Assembly (NCBI GenBank): GCA_036674765.1
Contig: JARVKI010000107.1
Coordinates: forward strand, 1 to 64,000
Direction of reading: 5' to 3'
DNA length: 64,000 nt
From: Seiridium cupressi
Taxonomy: Eukaryota > Ascomycota > Sordariomycetes > Amphisphaeriales > Sporocadaceae
In this document: piece by piece, positions 36,480-48,690 of the stretch
Numbering within the stretch: position 1 is the first letter of the stretch
Layout: each line of letters starts with the position of its first letter
Notes under the pieces: model-generated
What the model was told of the DNA's origin: nothing
Seen by the model: only the letters and a program-made list of their open reading frames with translations
Databases searched by the model: none
Program-made: the position numbers and the translations under genes

Positions 36480-38015
36480 TAACATCTATTTGCATTCATT
36501 ACGGAGATTCCCTGGGCCGAAGCTATGGGCTGCTTCTCGCATCCCGTTTGCTAGGATGTACCTATCATGGACTGGCCACCTCCAGATCTCTGAGCTACAT
36601 GCGAAATATGGACCTATAGTCCGGGTTGCTCCTACTGAGCTCATGTTTTGCTACCCGAAAGCCTAGGAGGACATTATGGGCCACCGAAAGAAGGATCAAG
36701 CTGAAAACAGCAAAGACCCTGATTTTTGGGGGGACCATAAGCACACAATGAATCGGGCCACGCGCGAGAATCACGGCCGCCACCAACGCATTCTTGCTCA
36801 TGGCTTCTCGAATCAGGCCATGGTCGCGCAGCAAACTCTCATCCAGGGCTACGTCTCATTACTCATGCAGAGGCTGAAACAGGCTATCGAGACAGGGGAG
36901 TCGCAGGAGGTGGTTGGCTGGTACAATTGGACAACCTTTGATATTATAGGTCATCTATCTTTTGACGAACCATTCGGATGCCTCGAAAAAGCGCAATATC
37001 ATGCTTGGATCTCCATTGTTTTCAACCAAGTCCGCTCTGTGGCCTTTACGACAACAATACACAATTCCCCTACAGCAAACTCCTCATCATGCTTGCCCTG
37101 ACGAAGGAACAGCGACGGCAGTTCGTCGAGCACTTCCAATTATCACAGGCAGCTATTGGCAAGCGCCTCGCAGTCACCAACATCATGAATGATTTCGTCG
37201 ACTCGATGATGGCGTAAGTAGATTAGTAGCTATCCCGGGCCGAGCAACGCTGAAAATCTCCCAATAGCAAATGACAGACGAAGATATCTTACACAATACT
37301 CGAAATCTTGTTCTCGGTGGCTCCGAAACTACTGCAACTAGTCTATCGACCATCACCTAACTACTAGCGACCCACAAGGATGTTCTGACGAAACTCGAGA
37401 ACGAGGTAAAGACTGGGTTTAACTCTGAAGAGGAGATAACGCTCTCGAGTGTTCATAAGTCAGACTATATGTTTGCTATTACCGAAGAATCTCTTCGCGT
37501 TTTCCCGGCCGCACCTCCTGCCATCCCTCGTATAACACCCGCTGAAGGGGCGACAATTCGTGGAGGGTATATTCCGCCAAAGGTTCGGTTATACCAACAC
37601 GTTGCATGCAGCTTCCTGAAGTTGACAATCCATAGGCTATGGTTAGCATCTGGCAATGGTCCATGGGCCATAGCCCGGAACATTTCAAAGATCCTGAATC
37701 ATTCATCCCAGAAAGATGGCTTGGCGACCCACGATTTGCGAGCGACCGGAGACAAGCAATACAGGCTTTCTCGTGGGGCCCACGTAACTGTATCGGAAAG
37801 AAGTAGGTATCAGCACGACCAAATTTGACAGTCTATAGTATTAATTCTTTTGCAGTCTTGCATACGCTGAGATGCGCCTCATCATGGCCAGACTTATTTG
37901 GAATTTCAACATCGCACTGGATCCGCGGAGCGAGGGCTGGATAGCAAGAAACAAGCTCAATCTGCTCTGAGATAAACCAGATCTATTCATTCGTCTCCAA
38001 CTGCGAAAGCAATAG
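36480..38015 (+). pseudogene. Cytochrome P450 relic 1
   Basis: A recognisable P450 runs almost from the N-terminal proline region (RFPGPKLWAASRIP) through the helix I motif (LGGSETTATSLST, AGxxT-like), the ExxR region (EESLRVFPAAPPAIPR) and the haem-binding stretch FSWGPRNCIGKK to a C-terminal end near 38012. Stop codons break it at 36664-36666 (TAG, where relatives have Trp in PKAWED), 37358-37360 (TAA) and 37968-37970 (TGA, probably Trp). Frame shifts occur near 37060 and 37600-37690. The N-terminal membrane anchor is not visible. Architecture resembles fungal secondary-metabolism P450s of the isotrichodermin-hydroxylase type. The haem Cys is still present, so decay is fairly recent or slow. 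Confidence 0.88.
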
Positions 38016-38830
38016 CTGTTCGAGATTTCCAGCTGACTCGCTAGTGCACGTTTGCCGTAAATGCGAGCAAATCGGTCTTTTCAAACCATGCGAGAACACC
38101 ACATTGCATTCAACTCAAATACATCTCCCTTGCCGAGGTCTCAACCTCAATCAAGAGAACCATGTCTTTCTTTCGTTCATCGTGTATGGGTGGTTGGTGG
38201 CTCTCAGACTGGTGCAAATGCGAAATGTGTACTCTATATCACCAAATGGCAATCCGTCGGCCTGACGGCATCGCTTCTCTCCAGATTGCGATATTTAATT
38301 CAGCTTGACAGATGAGTTCCAGATTCAACGTCGCTCGAGTGCCCGAACGACGTTGGAGAACCCTCCTGCTTTACGCAAATGCTACTGTGACCTCGGCAAA
38401 GTGTATCCTCGGCTACTAATAATCCCTATAGGCAACTCCCTAGACAACACCAATCAGATCCCTGTACGCGATAGAGTTGATTGTAATATGACGTCACCAG
38501 CATCAAGTTGAAGAAGAGCTTGCATCGGAATGATCGTTATGCCGAGGACATGCACAAATCGCATTACAATACCACAGCCATTCAACCCACGCACGGCTAC
38601 GAGGCTACCGCGGTGAAGTGGGCCGCCAAAGCTCAACCCAAATAGACCTCCCAATCTGCGCCCAGTACTCTGACTAATACTTGAACGGTTATATCGTGCT
38701 CCTGCCAAGAAACTACATCATGACACTTTAATCATGTTCGTTCACTAAACTGGCTAGAATACCTTGTCGCTCGGTGCAACTTGTCCAATCTCTAGCAAAT
38801 CTTGTTTTACAAACGGAATACCCCCTGTTG
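38016..38830. other. Spacer between relics
   Basis: About 800 bp without a recognisable gene between the P450 and CoA-transferase relics. It would hold the former promoter of the CoA transferase gene. Small open frames have no domain. Confidence 0.4.
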
Positions 38831-38833
38831 AAA

Positions 38834-40050
38834 TGGTCCACGATCCCCCGTTGGAAGGCATACGAGTACTTGAGCTTGCCGGCTTAGCCCCAGGTAATAG
38901 TAAACACCAGCTATGAGCTTTTCAACAATGCTGTAGAACTGACATGGCTAAGGACCTTCCTGTGGACAACTCCTTGTCTTCTTACGGTGCTTCTGTGTTA
39001 CGCATTAATCGGCCGGGCACCGGACAAATTTCCGATGTGCTGACTTCCTATAAATCCTCCATCATTCTAGACCTGGAAGTACCGTCCTGCATCGCTCTGC
39101 TCATATCACTACTAGCTAAAGTCGACGTGTTGATCGATACATTCCGGCCTGGAGTCTTAGAAAAGCTGGGCCTTTGCCCAGAAGGCCTCTCGAAGCAGAA
39201 TCCGCGTCTAATAGTGCGACTCGCCGGCTTCCGACGTGATGGAAAATATAAGAACCTTGCTGGCCGCGACATAAACTACCTTGCCGTCTCCAGCCTGCTC
39301 AGTATGCTGGGCGCCAGAGGAGCCCCTGCGGCTCCTCCCGGAAACATCTTGGGAGACTACGCTGGCGGTGGCCTCGTTGCGTTCGCGGGAGTGCTTCTCG
39401 CAATAATACACCGCGGCGTGAGCGGCCATGGGCAAGTTGTAGAAGCTAGCATGGTTGACGGTGCCGGATACCTGGGGATGATCTCGTGACTAAGGACGAA
39501 GGAGTCCATCTCGAGCGGCGAGAGGGGCAGCAATCTATTGAATGGAGGGTGTCCATACTGCAGATGCTACGAATGTAAAGACGCTGGCAAGTATATGTCT
39601 GTCGGTGCACTGGAGCCGCGATTCTTTGCAAATCTGCTCCGAGGCTTGGAATTCAACCCCATGGACTTTGGTCCTGGCAAGCAAGGCCGAGAAGACAGCA
39701 GTAATTGGCCTCAGATGCACCTTTTGTTTGAAGAGCGCTTCAAAGAAAAAAACGAGACGCGAGTGGGAAGCTGTCTTTGATAGCCTAGACGCCTGTGTCG
39801 CGCCGGTCCTCGAATACAGAGAGCTCGAGGAAGGCGGCTATGAACAAAGACCACTTGTCCATCTGCCAAGATCTCCCGCAAAGCCAGTCGACAATCAATG
39901 GAACGGTACAATTTTGAAGCTGGGATATATGGGCAAAGAGACCCTGAAATAATGGCTCGGTTCGGAGGAGGGAAAAGACTATCAGAGGATTGATGGAGAT
40001 GTATTAGTCGCTCCCGATAAGAGCAGGCTACGAATGGTCCGGATATTTCA
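38834..40050 (+). pseudogene. AMACR-like class III CoA transferase/racemase relic
   Basis: Begins MVHDPPLEGIRVLELAGLAPG at 38834, a typical CaiB/AMACR start, then a short gap or intron and a long frame (38944-39489) with DYGASVL-like reading [28 protein letters not shown] and [15 protein letters not shown]. This last contains the Asp of the catalytic GDxxGG motif of the alpha-methylacyl-CoA racemase branch. TGA at 39487-39489 interrupts it, probably once Arg (CGA). The frame continues through NGGCPYCRCYECKDAGKYM, shifts frame near 39740, resumes with WEAVFDSLDACVAPV, and meets more stops after 39950. The intact ancestor would have epimerised or activated branched acyl-CoA in mitochondria or peroxisomes. 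It is not a copy of the intact CoA transferase at 59-61 kb, which belongs to a different branch. Confidence 0.82.
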
Positions 40051-40834
40051 GGAATCCTTTCTGTAATACTCTGATTACTTTGTCTGAGTTAAGAACATGT
40101 CCTCAATCAGAGTGCTTACCGGCGTACTAGAACTTTGAAGTAAGGCATTGACAATAGATTGTCCGGTCTCACCGGACACACGGACGATGGCAGTCTTCAT
40201 GATGAGCGTTGGGTAACGTTGCCGAAAAGGCATCAACCGTAGTAGAATTGACTTCAATTGTACGTCTGAAGAGTGAAAACTATATTAATACTTCGTATTA
40301 CCTCGGTTATATAGATTTGATACCTCGAATTCTGGATAATATTTGTAACATAAATCTGGTACATCTTCCAAAGCGAACACAATACAGTACACTACAACAA
40401 CTAGCGTTACGTTCGACTTTAACATCATTGCTCAACCTTCTAGGAATAAAACATATACTTATGAAATGATTTAAGTACTCACATCCTCCCTAAGCCCCCA
40501 GCCTCTTTCCCCGCCTGCTCCACGTAGGCCCAGCCCTTCCCCACATTCTCAATGGTTCCCGCCCTCCGAGAATCCGGGGGCTGTTTGGGGGTGGTGGGGC
40601 CTGAGTCGGGTTTTCAACTACTTTCTGTCTCCCTCTGCACCTCGAGACATGCGTTCCCCCAACGCGTGCCCAGTCTCTTTGCCATCATTCATTCCAGCAT
40701 TACTCACCGACTATGGATGCCTGATCCGGCTGCAAGCTGACTTTCAGTACGAGAATGGAGCGCTGTGTGTACCGTCGTTCACGCCATCTACCTAGTTGAA
40801 GAAAGAGCTTCGACTGAGTTGTATTTACTTCACA
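40051..40834. other. Promoter region of the 40835 regulator
   Basis: AT-rich at 40200-40470, then C-rich to 40834. No gene is supported. It probably carries the promoter and leader of the zinc-cluster gene starting at 40835. An in-frame Met 13 codons upstream (40796) exists but would precede the usual disordered N-terminus. Confidence 0.4.
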
Positions 40835-43478
40835 ATGGCTTCAACAATTCGAGTTGCCACAACTCCCAGACCCGGGCCCGCGCCACAAAAGCGATCTGGT
40901 GACACACTCAATGATCGCGCGGCTAAGCGGCGCTCCCCTAGGGCCTGCTTGTCCTGCCGGAGCCGCAAAGTTCGTTGCGACGTCGTCAATTGCGGTGTGC
41001 CCTGCACAAACTGCCGCCTCGATGATGTAGAATGTGTCCTGAAAGAGTCGAGCCGTGGCAGGAAGCCATACAACGCCAACACTCTGCCTGCCGTCTCAGA
41101 AACGTCTCCCCAGTCTGCCGCGCCTCTCCAGCAACAAGCAACCCCGCCATCTACTGAGAATGCTGGCGACTACTTGGTGTCTCTTACATTTGAAGGTGAG
41201 TCGAACTTTTATCCAGATTCCCTCCTTGGCCGCCGTCATTTGTGCTTGCAGGACACCTATTGACCCGACCCTCCCCTCGCCCGGCGCAGATCAGAATAGC
41301 GGCTCTCAGTCTGGAGATGCCGGTGACGATAGCCAAGATGACAGGAGCCACGACGGCAGGGATGACGGACAAGATCCCGACATGGATCCACTCCAGCCTC
41401 CGGATCAATATGCAGATGCGCTAGGCGAGCCGTCAAGCTCTTCAATATCGCCGCAGAGGAGCCAGACCAGCGTTGGGCATGCCAATCAGAACAGAGTCCC
41501 CTCCAGCGCCGGCGGCGGCGAGGAACGTGCACATGGCTCTTTGCCAACACTTCTACCACCGTACATCAGACCCCCTCCACGCCATATCGGACACAGCGAC
41601 ATTAATTACCTTATGGAAAAAGATGCACTCACTATCCCGGATGACGAGTTCAGAGACGAGCTACTCAGGACCTACGTCAAGATTATACATTGCTTTATGC
41701 CTGCAATCGACCTAGACAAACTCCTGCTTCCCATTATCAGAGCAGACGGCCAAGAAAGAGTCAGTCTCCTCCTTTTCCAGGCTGTCATGTTTGCTAGCGT
41801 CATCTTCGTGGATTCCGACCTTTTACGTTCGCGGAATTTTGTGAGTAGGAAAGCGGCAAGAAAGGTCTTCTTCAATCGGGTTCGCCTACTCTATGGGCTG
41901 GATTATGAGCCGGACCGCTTAGCTCTTATTCAGGCCCTTCTCCTCATGACATACTGGTACGACTCTCCCGACGATGAGAAAGACACGTGGTACTGGATGG
42001 GCGTTACTCTGTCGCTATCACAGGTCCTTGGGATCCATAGAGACCCAGAAACATTGAACATCAGTTTGCGAGAGAAGCGGCTAAGACGCCGAATATGGTG
42101 GTCCTGCTACACACGAGACCGGCTACTGGCCTTAGGAGTCCGGCGGCCCGCTAGGATTCGCGAAGAAGACTTCAATGTTCCGATACTTGAACTAGATGAC
42201 TTCGATCTCGGCCAGCCCGCCCCGGAACTAATAGCCTTTGTCAGAGAGTGCGGATTTACAACGCCCGAAGCGGATAGGCGTCGCGCTATGTGCCAGATTT
42301 GCATCGAGTTGAGCAAGCTCTGCATCTGCATCGGGAATATTCTCCACTCTCAATATTCGGTCGTTAACAACCTGCCCTTTAGCTCCGAGTATTACAAGAA
42401 TCATGCAGTCATTCCCAGACATTCAGAAAAACAAGCGTCTGAATTGGCCAAGTGTGATAGCGAGCTCGAAGACTGGTATCGCAACCAGAAGGCGGCTTGT
42501 CGGTATGCTCCTCCTTCACAATCATCCGCATCTAGCCTCGTAGAAAACGGCAGCAGCGACTGGGCCGACAAGGTTACTTGGCTTCACCAGGCGCTTCTCC
42601 GCATGATCTATCTGACCGCAATTGGAGCGCTGCATCGACCGCGAGCTCTGGATTCCTCCTTTGCCAAGTCTGACTCTCCAGACAACAGTGCCGCAAGAGA
42701 ATCGTCTACCCGGAAGGTCAAGGATGCTGCACTTGCCATAACGAAGCTTGCTTTTGATCTACAGTCTGAGAACTATCTACGTTATCTCTCAACGAGTAGT
42801 GTGCCGGCCTTTCTCTCTGCAACGCTAATTCACCTGCTGGACGTGCGGAATGGCGACGAAGAAGTCCGAAACCTCGCCATTGGTCGCTTCTACCAATGTT
42901 TCCATGCCTTACATGAGCTACAGAACATGTACGCGTCAGCCGACTACGCGGTGCGCTTTTTGGGAACGGTACTCAAGCGTATGGATGCTGATATACCCAT
43001 GTTGAAGACGCTCAGATTGTGCGCGAGTAATTTGGGAGACGGTTTCGGTAACTCGGCGTCACTGGACACTCGTCATGCAACAAAAAAATCATCTTATGAG
43101 AACCACAACATCTCGTTTGCCAACCAGCATGACGGCTCACCACTCAGCATCAGCAACCGGATGACCATGCCGGCACCGACGATGGCGCCACCGTTCAGTA
43201 ACAACAACAATAATAACACTTACTCAGGCATTAATAATGACTACCTATCAGATGGTCCACGAGCTACTCCTGGTATGGAGTCGGCCGCTCTGCTCGGGAA
43301 CGGCTCCATCATGCATCCATCTGCCGACTATCCTATGGCTAATACAGTGTACATGGACATTTGGAACGAGATGGACGGCATACTTCCTGCCTTGATTAAC
43401 TTCGATGTAGATACAAACGCAGAGACACTGAATCATGAACCAAGCGTGTCAGGCACAGCATGGCAGTCTTACATGTAG
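40835..43478 (+). CDS. Zn2Cys6 regulator, cutinase transcription factor 1-like (A)
   Basis: Two exons (40835-41195, 41290-43478) give 849 residues. The zinc cluster has Cys 38, 41, 48, 57, 60 and 67 (CX2CX6CX8CX2CX6C, with an extra Cys 53), preceded by a basic KRRSPRA. The fungal-specific domain covers about 210-600: MEKDALTIPDDEFRDELL, LLLFQAVMFASVIFVD, LLLMTYWYDSPDDEKDTWYW and a basic RRRIWWSCYTRDRLLALG match the cutinase-factor (CTF1-beta) family closely. These nuclear regulators respond to fatty acids or cutin monomers in known members; its own target is unknown. The C-terminus is disordered, with an Asn run (NNNNNN near 760). The chosen acceptor (41289) keeps frame; an alternative AG at 41249 would not. 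It stays fully open although its neighbours on both sides are broken. Confidence 0.88.
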
Positions 43479-44314
43479 TAGTGCACTCGTATTTTTCGTC
43501 TCCCCTGGTCGCCTCCGAGGTGCAAGTCGAAATCTCATGTACCGGATTGATGAACCTTATCTCTTGTCAAGCACATAGACAATATAACATGCTACAACAT
43601 CTGCAGTAACTCAAATTTGGAAAGCGTGATTGTTTGAGAAAGTGTTGAATTAGTGACTTTGAGTTCGAAGGGTAGCTAAAAGAGCGTCGTATCACGTTAG
43701 TTGAGGCGTCCACTACAGATGAGTATTCAGCAAGGCCCATGTCTACGAAATCATTTTGGAGGTGGCAGACCAATGAAAAGCACGACATCAATGTCGTGAC
43801 CACAGTGTACGGAGGCAAACTCTCCGCAGATGCCATAGTGGTGACCGTTAGTCCTGTGCCAATCATCGAGATCAGCACTATTGAACGACGTATTGACAGT
43901 GCATATATGTAGTCACTCCGGTCCTGTTAACAACTCGGAGGCGGGGTGCTGTGCATCCTGCGTTTCAAAGTGCCCTTCACCTCGGCTACGGACATAAGAA
44001 TATGAAATGGGTTACATAGGTAGGTGGCGGGATTTGCGCTAGGATACGTGCTCATTTAGACTAGACCTTGCACCCCATGGTCAACGTGTCCCACTACCCA
44101 GTGTCAAGGAACTTGGGGTAACTACGGTACTGTACATCTCGGATGCCATCTATGCGCGCATCTTCCCCCTGTTTTTATCCGATAGCGAAAACGGCGATCG
44201 CACCGAGCCTGTAGCGAACTAGGTGCTCGACGTTCTCAAGATCTAGACAATTGTCTTTCTCTCTCCCATGGGCAATTCACGAACACGAAGGAAAACAAGT
44301 AAAGCAATTGTACA
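43479..44314. other. Intergenic region between two zinc-cluster genes
   Basis: About 840 bp separating two co-oriented regulator genes; it must contain the 3' end of the first and promoter of the second. A 103-codon frame on the minus strand (43567-43878) has no domain and is not accepted. Confidence 0.45.
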
Positions 44315-47118
44315 ATGTCAGACGAACTCTCTCTTGTGCCTGATCCGGATCCGACTCTTCCGGCGTTACCGACGGAGGGAGAAACCGAGCAAACGAGTGG
44401 CGGCAGTTCATCAATGAAAAAAGACCGCAGGCCGAACCACAGGAAACGCGCGAGTCGGGCCTGCCTTGAGTGCAGAGCCAGAAAGGTGCGATGCGATGTT
44501 GCTATGTTGGGAGCGCCATGCACAAATTGCAAGTTGGACGGCATCAAGTGCTCGGTCCAGCACAGGAAGAATCGACGAGGGTGAGCTTACTCTTTTACAT
44601 CCCTTGTCCATCCATCATCCAGTGAGATGCTAAAAGCAGAGTTGCGTAGACTTTCATACACGAAATATGTCAATACTAATCGCGGCCATGTCTCGTGTCA
44701 GGCCTCGGGAAGTCAGACTGGCAAAGACGTGACATCAATGAGACCCGTCGACGAGTTGGACGGCAATGTGGATCTTTTCCCTGACTACAGCAACCTAGAG
44801 AGACTATTTACCAGCCTGCAAGACGATGACAGCGATTCGTCGCCACGGGCAGATGATACTCTGTTGTCGCCGCGCCAGTCCGTTGATTGCCTCTCTCTCC
44901 CAGCACTCAACATTGACACGAGTAAGGCCTACTCTACTTTACAACTTACGGGATCTCGAGATTCTGCTGCTGCCATTACTAGTGAAATGTCTAACAATGA
45001 TTCTCTTCCTAGCGCACTCGCCCGAAGACTGTTTTGCGGGCCTTAGTGCCCAAGGCACTGGGCCCGCGATGACAGGGATGAAAAGTTCTAATCTCTTCAT
45101 TCTACACAAATTCATCACCATAGACATCCCCAACCCCACGCCGTTTGAAAAAGGATCGCTTATGGAGGGCAGGGGCTGCTTTCACCTACCGCCGAAGGCC
45201 GCGATGGATGAGTTTATGAAGCAGTACTTTCTCTATGTGCATGCCTTTATGCCCTTGATAGATGAAGGCGATTTCTGGGATGCGTACTCGGGTCGAGAGA
45301 GCACCAACACCAAGACTCGGAGTGATTATTCACTTTTCGTCATCCAAGCCATGCTTTTCATGTCTTGTCCAGTAAGTCCCAAAGCCACGTGTTGTTCCAC
45401 GTGTGGAAGCGACCATGTCATAGCTCTATTCCTAATTTATACCCGGGCCAACACAGTTCGTTTCGACGACTACGCTCACTTCACTCGGGCTACCATCGGT
45501 TCGAGCGGCAAGGGAAACGTTCTACTATAGAGCTAAGGTAAGCTGACTCTTGTCTTTGATGACAAGTGATAGTACTTTCAATGTATCGGAAATATGGCTA
45601 TATATTGAACTGATCTTTCTGGAATGCTAGGCGTTGTTTGACTCCAATTTCTGCCAAGACAAAATTGCCAAGGCCCAAGGTGCACTTATGTTGACATACC
45701 ATGCCGACCACGCAGGCGAGCTGATCAGCACGTATTGGCTCGATACCGCAATCTATTTTGCCAGGGAGGCTCATGCTGATCGACCTTGCGACCCCAATGC
45801 AGACATATCCCCCATCGGACGAGTCCGTAAGCGGCTATGGTGGTGTTGCGTCTTGAGGGATAGCATCATATCGCTCGGATTGCGTCGTCGCCTCAGCATA
45901 ACCCCGTCGCGACGGGGTAACATGACCGACTACGCCTTGACAGAAGACTACTTCAAGCATGAGATCTGGAACTCGCAGGTTTGCACACCGGACGAGAAGC
46001 AGGTTCTGATACGGCTGTTCATGACTTTATGCAAGCTGGGCATCATCCTCACAGACGTTCTGGAATTATTGTACTCGACAGAGGACGACAATTCGGTGAG
46101 CACTAGGCCTAGCGCGGAGGATCGTGGGAGCGCAAAGACTCTGATGGTGAAGCTCGACCTGTGGTGCGAAGCAGCCCGCGGCAAGCTCCAAGTGCGCGTA
46201 TCCAGCTACGAAGGCCGCCAAGACTCAATCAAGCTCCTCAGCAATGCTTTGTATATTTACTATCAGTAAGCTGTGAAAATCTTTTACGATAACTCGAGGA
46301 ATTGAGAGATTGAGGAAAGGAGGTTCCTCCGGTTCTCCTCGACGCTCGAGGGTTTATAATGACGTGCTGACATTCTTTTTAGTTCTGCGAGGATCGCTCT
46401 CCTTAATCATATGAATCTCATCTCCGTCGAGAGGTGTGACTTCGGAGATGACGATAGTCGCGTAACCCAGCGCTGGGTCGAGTCGGAAGTGAACATCTCA
46501 TTTCGTTGCATCAACTTCAATCTAGGGGAGTTGCAAGAGCGAAGCCTGGTTCAATTTCTCCCCAATACCTTGTCAGTCTTCAAATAAAATAAAAATAAAA
46601 TAAAAACTGTGTATCGATAGAACTACAGTACTAACCATAACTTGATCAGCATTGCACTCTTAGCCTTCCCGTTTGTGTGGTACACGCTCGGCGCCGAGGC
46701 GATGAGGCCCGCGGCCGACTCCGACGAGATTCTGACGGGCTTGAACACTATATTATTCCCAATGACAGTCTTCGGGAGCTTGTATCAGAACGGGGACCAT
46801 CTTCTCCAGTGCATAGGCAAACTGGTCAGCTCTGCCAGATCAGCCAAGGTTGCGGAAAAGCTGTTTCCGAGGTTAGAGAGCCGGCCAGCACCAGAGCCTC
46901 AGCGCAGCATTGAGATGGCGGCGGGGCCGTCATCAGACTCTCCAATTGTCGACCAGCAGCATCCTGTCCACGATACTCAGGATACTGCCGAAGTTCATCG
47001 TTACTACCTTTGGCTCACTCTGAGCGTCGACTATGCCCTCTGCCATGGCGATCTTCCTAATGTAATTGACTTTCCCCGGTGTCTACAACGCAGTGCCCAA
47101 GCCATCACTATTGGATAA
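44315..47118 (+). CDS. Zn2Cys6 regulator, cutinase transcription factor 1-like (B)
   Basis: A seven-exon model (44315-44580, 44623-44921, 45013-45371, 45457-45537, 45631-46265, 46383-46571, 46650-47118) closes in frame as 765 residues. All introns are GT-AG; the first is only 42 bp and the sixth begins GTCAGT. Zinc cluster Cys are 50, 53, 60, 69, 72 and 79 (CX2CX6CX8CX2CX6C). The fungal-specific domain includes PPKAAMDEFMKQYFLYVHAFMP, ALFDSNFCQDKIAKAQGALM and RKRLWWCCVLRDSIISLGLRRR, close to the cutinase-factor family and to the adjacent regulator at 40835. A hydrophobic stretch follows FIALLAFPFVWYTLG. No stop interrupts the model, so it is probably functional. It and its neighbour look like an old tandem pair that has diverged, including in intron number. 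Confidence 0.85.
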
Positions 47119-47433
47119 AGTTCAAGTGGCGTGAAGGGGACTTTGACCATCCTAGAAAGATCTTACTGGTCATAGACGGCGTGAAAGTAGAGAAGCGATT
47201 TAGAAAGCTTAAGCAAATGACAACGAGATGCTTATTTTCAGCCCCTGCTTCGCATGTTGTGATTGGGTGCAAGGAGTATGGAGAGCGAGTGGAGCTGCGC
47301 ATATCCCTATGGTCCAGAATAACCATAACGTGAGTAATATTCAAAAAATAAACAACTTATGATATTGACATGAATTTTACTAAATATTCCTTCTCAATAA
47401 GGAAGTATATCAAGGTACGTAAAATGATGATCT
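47119..47433. other. Intergenic spacer between convergent 3' ends
   Basis: About 315 bp between the stop of the second cutinase-factor-like gene and the end of the flavin monooxygenase relic. No feature recognised. Confidence 0.5.
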
Positions 47434-48690
47434 CTACGGGCGTGGCTGACGCCCAGCTGCGGTACTTGGAGGCCCAACAGGCTTGTTTCCGTATGGTGTC
47501 ACGTCGATGCCCAACTCTCCAGCCTTGATGCGGAGAGCGAGGCGCGCAGAGTGAAATCTGCTGAATGAGAACTGGTGGAACATGGAGTAGAAACCTTTCT
47601 GGGACAGGGGACAGTAGTTTGTAATAGACTCGCCCTCGGGTCCGATGAAGAAGGCGTTGCCCTTTTCCCATCGCTCGTTGCACTTCTTGGCCATGTCGTC
47701 GCCCATGAGGGCCTGAATGGCACTCTTGGAGTTCATGTAACCCGTGGCAAAGACGACGATGTCGGCTTCCTGGCCGGTTGCATCTTTGAACACCACACCT
47801 CCCTTGGTGAAATGGTCCATCTCGGAGTGTTTGAGCGCAATCTTACCCTCGGCTATAAGCTTGCAGCACCCAGTGTCCCAGTTAAAACCACCCTGGTCGA
47901 AAGGAAACATAGAACAAGCGCCACCGCCGTGGTATCCGTCGTGAAGGCGGTACCCAACATCGCGCAGGGACTGCAGGAGATCCTCATCGAGCTCTCGGGC
48001 CTTCTTCTGGCCGCGGGGGAGAAGCTGATATTCGACAGAAAATGCCTGTCGCAGGCAGTTGGACTGATCCATGAGATCTGCTACCAACCCCCCACGGCGG
48101 TTCATATTCTCCCGGGCCTTGAAGAGGGCCCGGACGCTCTTTTCCACCGAAATGACATGCGTTGCGCTCCGCTGGATCATGGTGGCTTCACAGCCATTCT
48201 CGTGAAGCTCATATGAAATGTCATGAGCAGAGGTGGCTGCCCCTACCACAATGCACTTCTTTCCCTTTCAATCGGACGCCGTCCGATGGCGTGACGAATG
48301 GACGATGAAGCCTCTATTCTGCTCGAATTCAGTCATGCCTGGGACCTGGGGGACATTTGGCAAGGTCCCAGAGGTGCCCGTAGCGACCATGAGGTGTTTT
48401 GGATGAAGGAAATGCTTGCTACCGTCTCCCCGTGTGACGGAAATGGTCCACTTGCCCGCCGTCTCGTCGTAGACTGCATTCTTGCCATCGATCACAGACC
48501 TGGTCCAGATATTGAGATCCATGATCTCCGCGTAATTTTGCAGGAATTTCGACAGCTGCTGTGCGGGAAGAAATGCGGGAAACCATTGTGGAAATGGAAC
48601 ACACGGCAGATGTTTCGTGAACGTCGGGCCGTACAGAGACAGCGAAGCGTAGCGGCTGCCCCAACTGTAGCCAGCGCAATCCTCTTTCTC
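47434..48690 (-). pseudogene. Flavin-containing monooxygenase relic, 5' truncated
   Basis: The frame reads from about 48675 (SRYASLSLYGPTFTKHLPC, the region after the FAD-binding fold) through MVATGTSGTLPNVPQVPG and the NADPH-binding VGAATSAHDISYELHENG to ADIVVFATGYMNSK and a stop at 47434. A TGA at 48268-48270 interrupts it just before GKKCIVVG, where Trp is expected. The N-terminal FAD-binding GxGxxG fold is absent, because the sequence abuts the truncated P450 relic at about 48690. The ancestor was a group B flavin monooxygenase of the type seen in fungal secondary metabolism and in amine or indole-pyruvate oxidation. With the FAD site missing and an internal stop, it cannot be active. Confidence 0.85.

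Noticed and set aside
44826..45530. 234-codon frame as a separate gene
   Set aside because: It is the third exon of the seven-exon zinc-cluster gene read through flanking introns.
47575..48216. 213-codon plus-strand frame
   Set aside because: Antisense shadow of the flavin monooxygenase relic, which carries the recognisable motifs.
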